Below are positions 39,651 to 48,360 of a DNA stretch of 64,000 nt, one piece after another. The DNA is from DASZUK01 sp035547695 (GTDB lineage: Bacteria > Actinomycetota > Acidimicrobiia > Acidimicrobiales > RAAP-2). The notes under the pieces are model-generated. The model was given only the letters and a program-made list of their open reading frames with translations. It ran no database searches and was not told where the DNA came from. The DNA lies in the NCBI GenBank assembly GCA_035547695.1, contig DASZUK010000059.1, positions 1-64,000 on the forward strand, written 5' to 3'. Position 1 is the stretch's first letter; each line of letters starts with the position of its first letter. Both the position numbers and the translations under genes were made by a program.

Positions 39651-40679
39651 CTACGCCGACTGCTCGGCCGCCAGCTCCTGGGCGATGTCGAGGATCTGGT
39701 CCTCCTGGCCGCCGACCAACTTGCGCTCGCCACAGCGGAGCAGGATCTGCGCTCCCGGCACCCCATAGGTTTGGGCTGCCCGGTAGGCGTGGTTCAAGAA
39801 GCTGGAGTAGACGCCGGCGTAGCCCATGATGAGGGCCAACCGGGACAGCTCCGGCTCGCTCTCCATGATCGGCCGGACCACGTCCTCAGCCAGATCGAAC
39901 AGGCCGAGGACGTCTATCCCCGTCGTGATGCCGAGCTTCTCGCAGACCGCGGCAAGTGCCTCCGTAGGGGTGTTGCCGGCCCCGGCTCCGAAGCGACGGG
40001 TACATCCGTCGACCTGCACCGCTCCGGCTCTGACGGCGCAGATGGTGTTGGCCACGCCGAGAGCCAGGTTCTCGTGCCCGTGGAACCCCACCGTGGCGTC
40101 ATCTCCCAGCTCCGTCCGGATGGCGCTGATCCGGTCGCTCACCTGTTCGAGTATGAGGGCTCCGGCGGAATCGGTCACGTAGACGCACTGGCACCCGGCA
40201 TCGGCCATGAGCCTCGCTTGCTTGGCCAGCACTTCGGGTGGCTGGGAATGGGCCATCATCAGGAACCCCACCGTCTCCAGACCGAGCGCACGGGCGAGCT
40301 CGAAGTGCTCGCAGGCGATGTCCGCCTCCGTGCAGTGGGTAGCCACCCGGATCAACCCCACGCCGAGGTCCGCCACGGCGCGGATGTCCTCCACCGTGCC
40401 GACGCCGGGCAGGAGGAGACAGGCGATCATCGCCCGCTCGGCCACCGCCGTGGCACGTTCGATGAGCGTCCGTTCGTTCGTGCCGGACCGGCCGTACGTG
40501 AAAGAGGAACCACCGAGCCCGTCACCGTGGCTCACCTCGATCACCGGGACACCGTTGGCGTCCAGCCCGGCGACGATCGCTTCGACCTGTTCCGGGGTGA
40601 ACCGGTGGCCGACGCGATGCGAGCCGTCCCGGAGCGACGAGTCGGTGATCCTGATGTCGAGCACTGTCGAGTACGGCAT
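39651..40679 (-). CDS. mhpE: 4-hydroxy-2-oxovalerate aldolase
   Basis: The 342-residue HMGL-like barrel reads LDIRITDSSLRDGSHRVGHRF, PVIEVSHGDGLGGSSFTYG, TDSAGALILEQV and VGFHGHENLALGVANT. The Arg-Asp of SLRDG and the HGHEN His pair hold the divalent metal. It splits 4-hydroxy-2-oxovalerate into pyruvate and acetaldehyde, which is passed to the acylating dehydrogenase encoded just upstream; the two form a channelling complex in known systems. ATG 40679 overlaps that gene's stop as TGATG. Confidence 0.95.
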   Translation of the reverse strand: MPYSTVLDIRITDSSLRDGSHRVGHRFTPEQVEAIVAGLDANGVPVIEVSHGDGLGGSSFTYGRSGTNERTLIERATAVAERAMIACLLLPGVGTVEDIRAVADLGVGLIRVATHCTEADIACEHFELARALGLETVGFLMMAHSQPPEVLAKQARLMADAGCQCVYVTDSAGALILEQVSDRISAIRTELGDDATVGFHGHENLALGVANTICAVRAGAVQVDGCTRRFGAGAGNTPTEALAAVCEKLGITTGIDVLGLFDLAEDVVRPIMESEPELSRLALIMGYAGVYSSFLNHAYRAAQTYGVPGAQILLRCGERKLVGGQEDQILDIAQELAAEQSA

Positions 40680-41557
40680 CACGAGACTCCGGCGGTGGCG
40701 GCGATGGCGAGCTCTTCTCCCACCTTGGCCGCCGCCGACGTCATGATGTCGAGGTTGCCGGCGTACGGGGGGAGGTAGTCGCCTGCTCCCCGGACCTCCA
40801 CCTGGATCACGACCCGGTCGTCCAAGAAGGCGGGATCCCGGAGCAACCGGTACCCGGGCACGTACGTGCCGACCGCGCGCTCCATCTCCCGGACCGAGGC
40901 CGTGATCGCATCCCGATCGGCTTCGGGCCCGATCTCACAGAAGATGGTGTCCCGCATGATCAACGGAGGATCCGCCGGGTTCAGGATGATGATGGCCTTG
41001 CCGAGCCCCGCGCCGCCGACCGAGGCGATCGCCCTCGACGTCGTGATGGTGAACTCATCGATGTTCGCCCTGGTGCCCGGCCCTGCCGATCTCGAGGCGA
41101 TGGTGGCGACGATCTCGGCATACGGAACCGGGGTGGTCCGGGCCACGGCATGCACCATAGGGATGGTGGCCTGGCCGCCGCAGGTCACCATGTTCAAGTT
41201 CGGGGCACCGAGATGCTCGTGGAGGTTGACCGGCGGAACGACGAAAGGCCCGATGGCCGCTGGGGTCAGGTCGACGGCCCTGATCCCGGCTTCCTGGTAA
41301 CGCGGTGCGTTGGCGGCGTGGACGTGGGCCGACGTCGCCTCGAACACGATGTCCGGAAGCTGCTCACGAGCCAGGAGCCAGTCGACCCCCTCGGGCGAGA
41401 CCTCGAGGCCCCGCCGGTCAGCCCGACGGAGGCCTTCGCTGGCCGGGTCGACACCGACCATATAGGCGAGCTGCAGCGCCTCCGAACGCAACAGCTTCTC
41501 CATGAGGTCGGTGCCGATGTTCCCCGAGCCGACGATGGCGGCAACTGGCTTGGTCAC
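40679..41557 (-). CDS. mhpF: Acetaldehyde dehydrogenase (acylating)
   Basis: The 292-residue protein has an NAD fold (VAAIVGSGNIGTDLMEKLL), the nucleophilic Cys126 in NMVTCGGQATIP and VPGYRLLRDPAF near the end. It turns acetaldehyde, CoA and NAD+ into acetyl-CoA and partners the aldolase. GTG 41557 follows GAGGAG by seven bases. Order hydratase-dehydrogenase-aldolase is the standard meta-pathway arrangement. Confidence 0.95.
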   Translation of the reverse strand: MTKPVAAIVGSGNIGTDLMEKLLRSEALQLAYMVGVDPASEGLRRADRRGLEVSPEGVDWLLAREQLPDIVFEATSAHVHAANAPRYQEAGIRAVDLTPAAIGPFVVPPVNLHEHLGAPNLNMVTCGGQATIPMVHAVARTTPVPYAEIVATIASRSAGPGTRANIDEFTITTSRAIASVGGAGLGKAIIILNPADPPLIMRDTIFCEIGPEADRDAITASVREMERAVGTYVPGYRLLRDPAFLDDRVVIQVEVRGAGDYLPPYAGNLDIMTSAAAKVGEELAIAATAGVS

Positions 41558-41597
41558 GTTCGGCTCCTCGCCCTGGTCCCCATTCGACTCCTCCCGC

Positions 41598-42380
41598 TCA
41601 CTCGAAGCACACGACGACGTCGCCCAACCCGTCGAACTCGGCCCGGACGACGTCGCCCGGGACCACATCGACGGCACGGGTACAGGAGCCGGGCAGCACC
41701 ACGTGCCCTGCCTCCAACGCGACACCCATCTGATGCAGGCTGTTCGCCAGCCAGGCGACCGCCGACACCGGGTTCCCCAGGACTGCGGCGCCCAGGCCGG
41801 TCTCGACCAAACGGCCAGACCGCTCGAGGATCCCTCTCACCAACCGGAGGTCCCTGTCGCCGATCTTGGTCGGCCGACAGCCCAGGACGACCCCGGCCGA
41901 GCTGCCGTTGTCCGCCACCGTGTCCTCCAGGGTGATGGCCCAATCGGCGATCCGGCTGTCGATCACCTCGATGGCCGGCACGACGAACTCGGTCGCCCGC
42001 AAGACGTCGGCTGCGGTCACTCCCCCGCCACCCAGCCCGCTCCCAAGAACGAAGGCGATCTCGATCTCCACCCGCGGCTGCAGGTACCGGTCGGCGGCGA
42101 CCACGTCGCGGTCGGCGATGAACATGTCCGTCAACAGGTGGCCGTAGTCGGGTTGGTCCACCCCGAGCATGGTCTGCATGGCTTTGGAGGTGAGACCGAC
42201 CTTGTGGCCCCGTACGGCTGATCCGGCGGTCAGCCGGTCTTCGATGTTGAGCATCTGGATGGCATAGGCATCGTCGAGGTCCATGCCGGGGTAGCACTTC
42301 GACAACGGTTCGATGGGCAGGCGGGAGCGCTCTGCGTCAGCCAGAGCCGATGCCGCTTGGCGGCGGGCGGGCAGGTCCAT
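41598..42380 (-). CDS. mhpD: 2-keto-4-pentenoate hydratase
   Basis: The 260-residue protein has MDLDDAYAIQMLNIEDR, VRGHKVGLTSKAMQ, PRVEIEIAFVLGSGL, PAIEVIDSRIADW and GNPVSAVAWLANSL, the fumarylacetoacetase-related hydratase pattern with Glu metal ligands in EIEIAF. It adds water to 2-hydroxypenta-2,4-dienoate to give 4-hydroxy-2-oxovalerate. ATG 42380 begins just before the conserved region; a GTG at 42428 is in frame. Forty bases separate it from the dehydrogenase gene. Confidence 0.93.
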   Translation of the reverse strand: MDLPARRQAASALADAERSRLPIEPLSKCYPGMDLDDAYAIQMLNIEDRLTAGSAVRGHKVGLTSKAMQTMLGVDQPDYGHLLTDMFIADRDVVAADRYLQPRVEIEIAFVLGSGLGGGGVTAADVLRATEFVVPAIEVIDSRIADWAITLEDTVADNGSSAGVVLGCRPTKIGDRDLRLVRGILERSGRLVETGLGAAVLGNPVSAVAWLANSLHQMGVALEAGHVVLPGSCTRAVDVVPGDVVRAEFDGLGDVVVCFE

Positions 42381-42477
42381 CGCGGCAGTCTGGTTGGCCG
42401 CCGCCTCCCCGGGAACGGGCGATTCCACAGAACGGAAACCGGCCCGGCCCAGCCCGTCGACGCGGACGCCTCGTCGG

Positions 42478-44121
42478 CTAGCCCGTCGTGCGGACTCCGC
42501 GACGGGAGACCTCGATCCCCGCCGCTTCGCGGTCCCAGGCGTCGCCGATACCCACCGCCCGCAGTTCGGCCTTCCGGATCTTCTGGGTCGGGGTCCTGGG
42601 CATGTCCTCGACGAACTCGACGAACCGGGGGACCATGAAGTAGGGCATCCTCTCGGCCAGGTAGAGGACCAGCTCGGCTTCGGTGAGCGTGGAGCCCTCC
42701 ACCCGGACGACGACCACCTTTATCTCGTCCTCGGAGTACTCGCTGGGGACGGCGACAGCGGCCGACTCCTGGACCTCTTCGTGGCTGTTCACCTCGAGCT
42801 CGACTTCCAGGGAGGAGACGTTCTCGCCACGCCGGCGGATGGCGTCGTCGACTCGATCGACGAAGTAGTAGATGCCGTCGGCGTCTCGCCGCAAGGCATC
42901 GCCGCTGTGCAGCCATCCGTTGCGCCACGCCTCGGCGGAGCGGGCAGGGAGCCCGTGCCAGCGGACCATGACGGTCCATGGGAGCTTTGGCCGCACGACC
43001 GCTTCGCCAACCTCCCCGACGGCCACCTCTCGGTCGTGTTCGTCGACCAACCGGACCTCCACGTCCGGGTGGGCCCAGCCGCAGCGCCGTGGCGCCACCT
43101 GGTCCGGATCGTTGTCGATCAGGATGGTGCCTGCCTCGGTGCTTCCGAACCCGGTGACGACGTCGACTCCGAAGCGGGCGCGGAACTGCTGGACGTCGGC
43201 CGTCACCGGCGTCATGTAGACGTCACGCATCGGATTGTCCCCGTCATCCGGCTTCGGTGGCTGGCGCATCAGGAACTCGGGCATGGTGCCGACCAACTGC
43301 GTCGTGGTGGCTCCGACGTCGCGGACCTCGTCCCAAAACGTCGTGGCGTGGAACCCGGAGGCGATGTAGGCCGTGCTGGCGGGGATCAGCGCCCGGTAGA
43401 CGCCGCCCCACTGGCCGGCCACGTGGAACTGCGGAGCCACGACGTAGCGGATGTCGTCCCTCGTCTGCCTCCCCGTGAACTCCGCGGTCGTGAAGGCCGC
43501 GGCGTGCGCCAGGACCGCTCCTTTCGACAGGCCGGTGGTCCCCGAGGTGTACAGGATGGCGAGCAGGTCCCAGGCGCTGACCGCCTCGGGGCCGGCGGCG
43601 CCGTGTGCCTCCAGCTCGCCGAAGGGGACGATACGGGGACCCCGCCGGGCCTGCGGCAGGGCCGGGACCGTCACGTCGGATCCCTTCGACGGGCGCACGA
43701 TCACCGTCTCGAGCGTGTCACTCCCCACCGCCAGGACGCGATCGAGGTAGGCCTCTTCGATCACCGCGAACCGGGCTCTCGAGTCGTTGACCAGGTGCGC
43801 CAGGTAGCGACCCTTGTACGCCGTGTTGACCAGTGATTCCATCGACGCGTTGAAGCTGAGCCCCAACCAGGCCAGCGTCGAGTCGAGGTGGTTGTCGAGC
43901 ATGAGCAAGACAGGCTCCTGTCGGGACACCCCCAGCGCCCGGTACCCCCGGGCGAACCGGCCGGCGGCCACCCATGCCTCGGCATAGGTCAGGCTCCGCT
44001 CCTCGTCGCGAAGGCACAGGTGGTCCGGCCGCGCCTCGGCGGCGCGCTCGATCGTACGGTTCAACGTACGTTCGACGAGCGGCTGCCGGTGCTCCGGATC
44101 TCGTTCCGAGGGCCTGGGCAC
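42478..44121 (-). CDS. AMP-dependent acyl-CoA ligase
   Basis: The 547-residue enzyme has AILYTSGTTGLSKGAVLAH, GFGSTEAGTILID, WLHSGDALRRDADG and DAIRRRGENVSSLEVE, with a C-terminal TPTQKIRKAEL. These resemble the CaiC-type carnitine/crotonobetaine and steroid-acid ligases (RRRGENVSS is characteristic). GTG 44121 follows AAAGGAGT placed over the stop of the hydrolase gene four bases earlier. A close paralogue is at 49929. It would prepare a pathway acid for beta-oxidation. Confidence 0.87.
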   Translation of the reverse strand: MPRPSERDPEHRQPLVERTLNRTIERAAEARPDHLCLRDEERSLTYAEAWVAAGRFARGYRALGVSRQEPVLLMLDNHLDSTLAWLGLSFNASMESLVNTAYKGRYLAHLVNDSRARFAVIEEAYLDRVLAVGSDTLETVIVRPSKGSDVTVPALPQARRGPRIVPFGELEAHGAAGPEAVSAWDLLAILYTSGTTGLSKGAVLAHAAAFTTAEFTGRQTRDDIRYVVAPQFHVAGQWGGVYRALIPASTAYIASGFHATTFWDEVRDVGATTTQLVGTMPEFLMRQPPKPDDGDNPMRDVYMTPVTADVQQFRARFGVDVVTGFGSTEAGTILIDNDPDQVAPRRCGWAHPDVEVRLVDEHDREVAVGEVGEAVVRPKLPWTVMVRWHGLPARSAEAWRNGWLHSGDALRRDADGIYYFVDRVDDAIRRRGENVSSLEVELEVNSHEEVQESAAVAVPSEYSEDEIKVVVVRVEGSTLTEAELVLYLAERMPYFMVPRFVEFVEDMPRTPTQKIRKAELRAVGIGDAWDREAAGIEVSRRGVRTTG

Positions 44122-44125
44122 TCCT

Positions 44126-44974
44126 TTACAGCACCCCCGACACGAACCCTCGGATGGCAGCGACGAAGCGGTCGTGCTGCTCGATCTGGGTCCAGTGGCC
44201 GCACTTGCCGATCCCGTACAGCCTCGAGCTCGGGATCCGCTCGAAGAACCAGAGGCCTGCCTCGAAGACCACCATCTTGTCCTCCCGGCCGTGGATGATC
44301 AGGACGTCCTGTTCGATGGCCGCCAGCTCCTCGTCGCTGATCGTCCAGGGAGTCGACAGGTCGAAGGTCGCCGCGTGGGACCGCTGGACGTCCGCCCGGG
44401 TGGCCCGAGGCAGGCGGGCGGCCGCCACCGCCGCCAGCTCGTCGCCGAAGTCCTCCGGGGCGTAGACGAAATCCTCGAGCAGCCGGGTCATGGCTTCGGC
44501 GGTGGGTTGTTCGTAGAACCCGATCAGAGAGGGCAGCGCCGGACCGGGTGGGAGCGGAGCCCCTCCGGCGCCCATCAGGGTGATCGACGCAACCCGAGCT
44601 GGCGCCAGCCGGACCAAGTCGAGCGAGATCAAGCCGCCCATCGAGTTCCCGACCAGGTGGGCCTGTCCGATGTCGAAGGTATCGAGCAGGCCGATGAGGG
44701 TCTCGCTCCTGAGCGTGGTGAAGGGCACGATGCCCTGCGGCGGAGGGTCCGGGTGGGTGGAGTCGCCGTAGCCGAGGATGTCCGGTGCCAGGCAGTGGTA
44801 CGTGTCCCCCAGGTCTTCGATCACTGCTCGCCAGTTTGACTCACCCGTCGCTCCAGGGCCCGAACCGTGGAGAAAGAGGATGGCCGGCGCACCAGGTTCA
44901 CCGGTCTCGTTGACGAGCAGTTGGTATTCGCCGACCGGCACCGTCGTCGTCGTCATCTTTGCCTTCTCGCTCAT
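44126..44974 (-). CDS. Meta-cleavage product hydrolase (C-C bond hydrolase)
   Basis: The 282-residue alpha/beta hydrolase has ILFLHGSGPGATGESNWR, HLVGNSMGGLISLDLV, LIIHGREDKMV and GHWTQIEQHDRF. The GSGPG oxyanion segment, GNSMGG elbow and GHW(T)QxE ending are typical of HsaD/BphD/TodF enzymes, which cut vinylogous 1,5-diketones formed by ring cleavage into an acid and 2-hydroxypenta-2,4-dienoate. That product is the substrate of the adjacent MhpD. ATG 44974 follows GAGG by six bases. Confidence 0.88.
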   Translation of the reverse strand: MSEKAKMTTTTVPVGEYQLLVNETGEPGAPAILFLHGSGPGATGESNWRAVIEDLGDTYHCLAPDILGYGDSTHPDPPPQGIVPFTTLRSETLIGLLDTFDIGQAHLVGNSMGGLISLDLVRLAPARVASITLMGAGGAPLPPGPALPSLIGFYEQPTAEAMTRLLEDFVYAPEDFGDELAAVAAARLPRATRADVQRSHAATFDLSTPWTISDEELAAIEQDVLIIHGREDKMVVFEAGLWFFERIPSSRLYGIGKCGHWTQIEQHDRFVAAIRGFVSGVL

Positions 44975-45038
44975 CGCCACCTCAATTCATCTCGTCCGGC
45001 TGGTTCATTCGGTGTCCTGGTGGGCGTGGGCACCGCGC

Positions 45039-45956
45039 TCAAGAGAACCCGAGGATGTCCCGGGTCTCGGCCGGGGAGGCCACGCCGCGACCAACGGTGT
45101 CGGCGATGGCCACGAACCGGTTCACCATCTCCACGTTGTCCAGCGGAGGTGCCCCCCAAGCAGGAAGGTCCCCGACCCCCGTCCGCACGTGCCCGTCCAT
45201 GCAGATGGCCAGGGCGTTGAACAGGCGGTGCCGATCCTCGTCCGACGCGTCGGCGTTGAAACTGTTGTGGTAGTTGTGGGCGAACCACTCCACCTCCCAC
45301 TCGGGTGGCACGAAGCGGAGAAGGGAGAGGATCCCCTCCGCGGTCGTGGGCGGTCCGAAGGCTTCGCTGTGCGAAAGGTTGAGATGGAGCACGATCGGCG
45401 CCTCCACCAGGCCCATTTGCCGGTACGTCTCGATGTGGCGGAGGTGCCCGATCTCGCGCACGCCGAACTGTGGCTTGAGCCCGGACTGGCGGCACCAGCT
45501 CAGGAAGTCGACGGAGACGTCGTGGGATGCCCCGGTCACCCGGTCCATGACCCACTCCTGGCGCTCCTTGCTCCACCTACCGAGGTTCGTGGCCCCGACG
45601 AAGTACACGAAGGTCTCGAGGGCCCGGTCCGCCTTGCGGAGCGCTCTGACGTGCGGGAAGGCGTTGACACTGGCATCGGCGGTCGCGTCGCTGACCGCGT
45701 AGGTCGGATAAGCGACGATGTCGCTCTGCTCGGCGATGAGCTCCATCGTGCGGAGGTAGAACTCGACATCCTCCGCATGATCGATGTCCATGCGGTCGCC
45801 GCCGCTGGTCCGAGGATGGAAATGCACGATCGAGGCGCCGGCTTCGGCGCAGGCGACGGCCTGGGCGGCGATCTCTTCTTCGGTCCGAGGCACGCCAGGA
45901 TGCTCGGAACGGGTGACGTACTCGTTCAGTGCCACCTCGATGATCAGCTTCTTCAC
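45039..45956 (-). CDS. Beta-keto acid cleavage enzyme (BKACE, DUF849)
   Basis: The 305-residue barrel has the early Glu12 (EVALNEYV), the zinc pair H45-F-H47 (IVHFHPR), LNLSHSEAFG and a late WFAHNYHNSFN. This is the BKACE family, which reacts a beta-keto acid with acetyl-CoA to give acetoacetate and a new CoA ester, as first shown for lysine fermentation. Here it could act on a keto acid left from ring or chain degradation. ATG 45956 stands alone with 64 bases to the next gene, all on the minus strand. Confidence 0.88.
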   Translation of the reverse strand: MKKLIIEVALNEYVTRSEHPGVPRTEEEIAAQAVACAEAGASIVHFHPRTSGGDRMDIDHAEDVEFYLRTMELIAEQSDIVAYPTYAVSDATADASVNAFPHVRALRKADRALETFVYFVGATNLGRWSKERQEWVMDRVTGASHDVSVDFLSWCRQSGLKPQFGVREIGHLRHIETYRQMGLVEAPIVLHLNLSHSEAFGPPTTAEGILSLLRFVPPEWEVEWFAHNYHNSFNADASDEDRHRLFNALAICMDGHVRTGVGDLPAWGAPPLDNVEMVNRFVAIADTVGRGVASPAETRDILGFS

Positions 45957-46181
45957 TGTCGGCTCTGCTCCATGGCGCTCGCCCTCACATTGCAGGACCG
46001 GGTGCAGCGCGAACGACGGCCCGTTCCACTTCCCGGAACCAGCTCGCCGGACCCGCTCGGTGGGCCGGGAGCCGGTTCCAGTGGCCAGAACCGCTTATGG
46101 CGTTGACCAGGGGCATCACCGAGCATGGCGGCGGTCGACCGTCGCCATGCTCGGCCTTCCGATACCGAAGGAGGTACGACC

Positions 46182-47395
46182 GTGCACCTGGGCGAAGCTG
46201 CAGCGGGCCCCGTAGCGGAGATCCCCCCGATCATCTCGGTGGACGATCACGTCATCGAGCCGCCCGATCTCTGGCAGCGGTGGCTCCCGTCCGGACTGCG
46301 GGACCGGGGCCCCAAGGTGGTCGAGGCGCCGTTCGAGCTGACCGGCAACCAGCCTCCGTACGTTCGGCGGGCCGAGAGCGGGGAGACCACCGATTTCTGG
46401 GAGTACGGATCGCTGAGCGTGGCCATTCCCGGTGGCATGGTCGCCGTCGGACGGCCACCCGATACCGTCACCCACCGACCCTGCGGCCGGGGGCCTTCCG
46501 ACTGAAGGAGCGGCTTGCCGACATGGACGAGAACCACGTGGAGCGGTCGCTGTGCTTCCCCAGCTTCCCCCGGTTCTGTGGCCAGGTGTTCCTCGAGGCC
46601 GAGGATCGGGCCCTCGCCCTGGCCTGCGTGGAGGCCTACAACAACTGGATGGTCGAGGAGTGGTGCGGCGACAGCGGCGGACGGTTGATCCCCCTGTGCC
46701 TGGTCCCGCTGTGGGACGCCGATCTGGCGGCGGCGGAGGTGCGGCGCAACGCGGCCCGGGGCGTACGGGCGGTGGCCTTCACCGAGCTACCCGCCCATCT
46801 CGGCCTTCCCACGCTCCACGATCACCAGAACTACTGGGATCCCTTTCTCCAGGCCTGCGACGACACCGGCACGGTCATCTGCATGCACATCGGGTCCTCC
46901 TCGAAGCTGATGACCACCTCGACCGACGCCCCGATGGGCGTCCGTTACGCCCTCACGACCGTGAACTCGCAGATGTCGCTCACCGACTGGTTGCTCTCCG
47001 GGGTGCTGGCCCGTTACCCGAACCTGCGGCTCGCCTACTCCGAGAGCCAGATCGGCTGGATGCCCTATCTGCTGGAACGGATCGACCGCCTGTGGACGGA
47101 CGGCCATGCGACCTACGAGATGAACCCGGCCATCACGGCGCCTCCCAGCACCTACTTCCGCCACCGGGTCTACGGTTGCTTCTTCGAGGACGACTTCGGC
47201 CTGCACAATCTCGACGCCATCGGTGTCGACCAGGTCACCTTCGAGAGCGACTACCCCCACCAGGACTCGACCTGGCCCCGCACCCGCCAGTACGCCGAAT
47301 CGGCGATGGTCGGTCTCGATCCGGACCAGATCCGCAAGATCGTCCGGGACAACGCCATCGCCCTTTTTGGGCTCCCGCCGACGATCGGAGCCTGA
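46182..47395 (+). pseudogene. Amidohydrolase-2 family gene with a frameshift
   Basis: GTG 46182 follows GAAGGAGG by seven bases. The first frame gives PPIISVDDHVIEPPDLWQRW, then stops at 46503-46505. From about base 46475 the family sequence continues one frame over: TLRPGAFRLKERLADMDENH, VICMHIGSSSK, AYSESQIGWMPYLLER, VTFESDYPHQDS, ending at 47395. Adding one C in the CCCACC run near 46470-46476 would restore about 404 residues, close to the 428 of its relative at 24021. Either a recent inactivating deletion or a base-call error. All active-site motifs are otherwise intact. Confidence 0.8.
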
Positions 47396-47489
47396 GACGA
47401 GCCAGGAGCCGCCTCGTCCCTATCGGAACGTCGGTGGGACGTCGGTGGCGATCCGCCGCCTGGATGCCGCCGACTCGTCGGGGTCGACA

Positions 47490-47816
47490 CCCGAGGTGGC
47501 GGGCTTCCACACCCCACATGCCCGACAGTTCTTCTGCCTCTTCTGCGGTCTCCGAGGCAGTGCGGGGGCCGACGTCGAGCACGGCAACGGAAGCCCCGGC
47601 GTCCGCCAAGCGGTGGGAGATGGCGTTGCCCAGGCCCTTCCCTCCTCCGCCGGTCACCATGGCCACCGTTCCGTCGAGCCGCAGGAGCTCGGCCGTGGGG
47701 CGGCCTGGCCGGTCGACCGGCAGGCGGTCCAGGGCATAGGCCTCGACGGCCTGAGGGGGTAGCCCTTCGAGCCCCGAAGCGCGCCCATGGTCTCGCCACT
47801 GCGCGGCGTCGGTCAT
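47490..47816 (-). pseudogene. Truncated short-chain dehydrogenase (N-terminal part)
   Basis: ATG 47816 starts a frame whose residues 45-110 are RLDGTVAMVTGGGGKGLGNAISHRLADAGASVAVLDVG-like SDR sequence with an intact TGxxxGxG cofactor loop. After GVEARHLG (about base 47490) the family resemblance stops, although the frame stays open into the antisense of the amidohydrolase gene. The NNAG and Tyr-Lys parts are absent. The remnant follows the Rieske beta subunit gene by eight bases and abuts the convergent frameshifted amidohydrolase, so one rearrangement may have damaged the area. Confidence 0.65.
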
Positions 47817-47823
47817 CTGCTCG

Positions 47824-48360
47824 TCAGAGGATGATGCTGACCCGCCCGTGGGGACGGAGCGTCTCCATGGCCAGCGTTGCCTTCCGGACCTGGAATACGA
47901 ACCCGGCCGGACCACCGGCCACGAGGACGAGCTCGTATCGGCCCGGGTACGAGAGGATCGACCGTGACGACGAACGGTGGATGAGGAAGTTGGCCTCGGC
48001 GCGCACCAGCCCGTCGCCCGTCGAGGCCGCCCGGACGTTCCCGACGATCCGGTGGGTCGTCGAGGGTGGCGACTCGGCCCAGGCCGTCCCCTTCACGATG
48101 CCGGCGACCCGCTCCTCGAGGAGGAACCGATCGTCGTTCACCAGGAACATCTCCGTCAGTGGGTCTCCGCCCGGTCGGTCGGTGGCCGGGACCAGGTAGC
48201 GGCAGTCCAGGGCGAACAGGTCGAGCCACTCCTCGAAGCGACGGGCGTCCAGGAGGGCGGCGTCGTGGTACAGGAAGCCTTCGACCGATCGACTGAGGTC
48301 GGGGTCCCATTCCAACCACGGGTCGCCGGGAACCATCGAAGTGTCCTCGGTGACGCTCAT
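47824..48360 (-). CDS. Rieske ring-hydroxylating dioxygenase, beta subunit
   Basis: The 178-residue NTF2-fold protein reads SRSVEGFLYHDAALLDARRFEEWLDLFALDCRYLVP, FLVNDDRFLLEERV, STTHRIVGNVRA and LVAGGPAGFVFQVRKATL. These are the landmarks of the small structural subunit of aromatic dioxygenases. No alpha subunit gene is beside it; the only alpha subunit in the window is at 30823. ATG 48360 overlaps the stop of the enoyl-CoA hydratase gene as ATGA. Confidence 0.87.
   Translation of the reverse strand: MSVTEDTSMVPGDPWLEWDPDLSRSVEGFLYHDAALLDARRFEEWLDLFALDCRYLVPATDRPGGDPLTEMFLVNDDRFLLEERVAGIVKGTAWAESPPSTTHRIVGNVRAASTGDGLVRAEANFLIHRSSSRSILSYPGRYELVLVAGGPAGFVFQVRKATLAMETLRPHGRVSIIL

Noticed and set aside
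47235..47489. Continuation of the truncated SDR frame
   Set aside because: The frame stays open but is antisense to the amidohydrolase gene and loses SDR motifs, so it is not evidence of a full-length protein.
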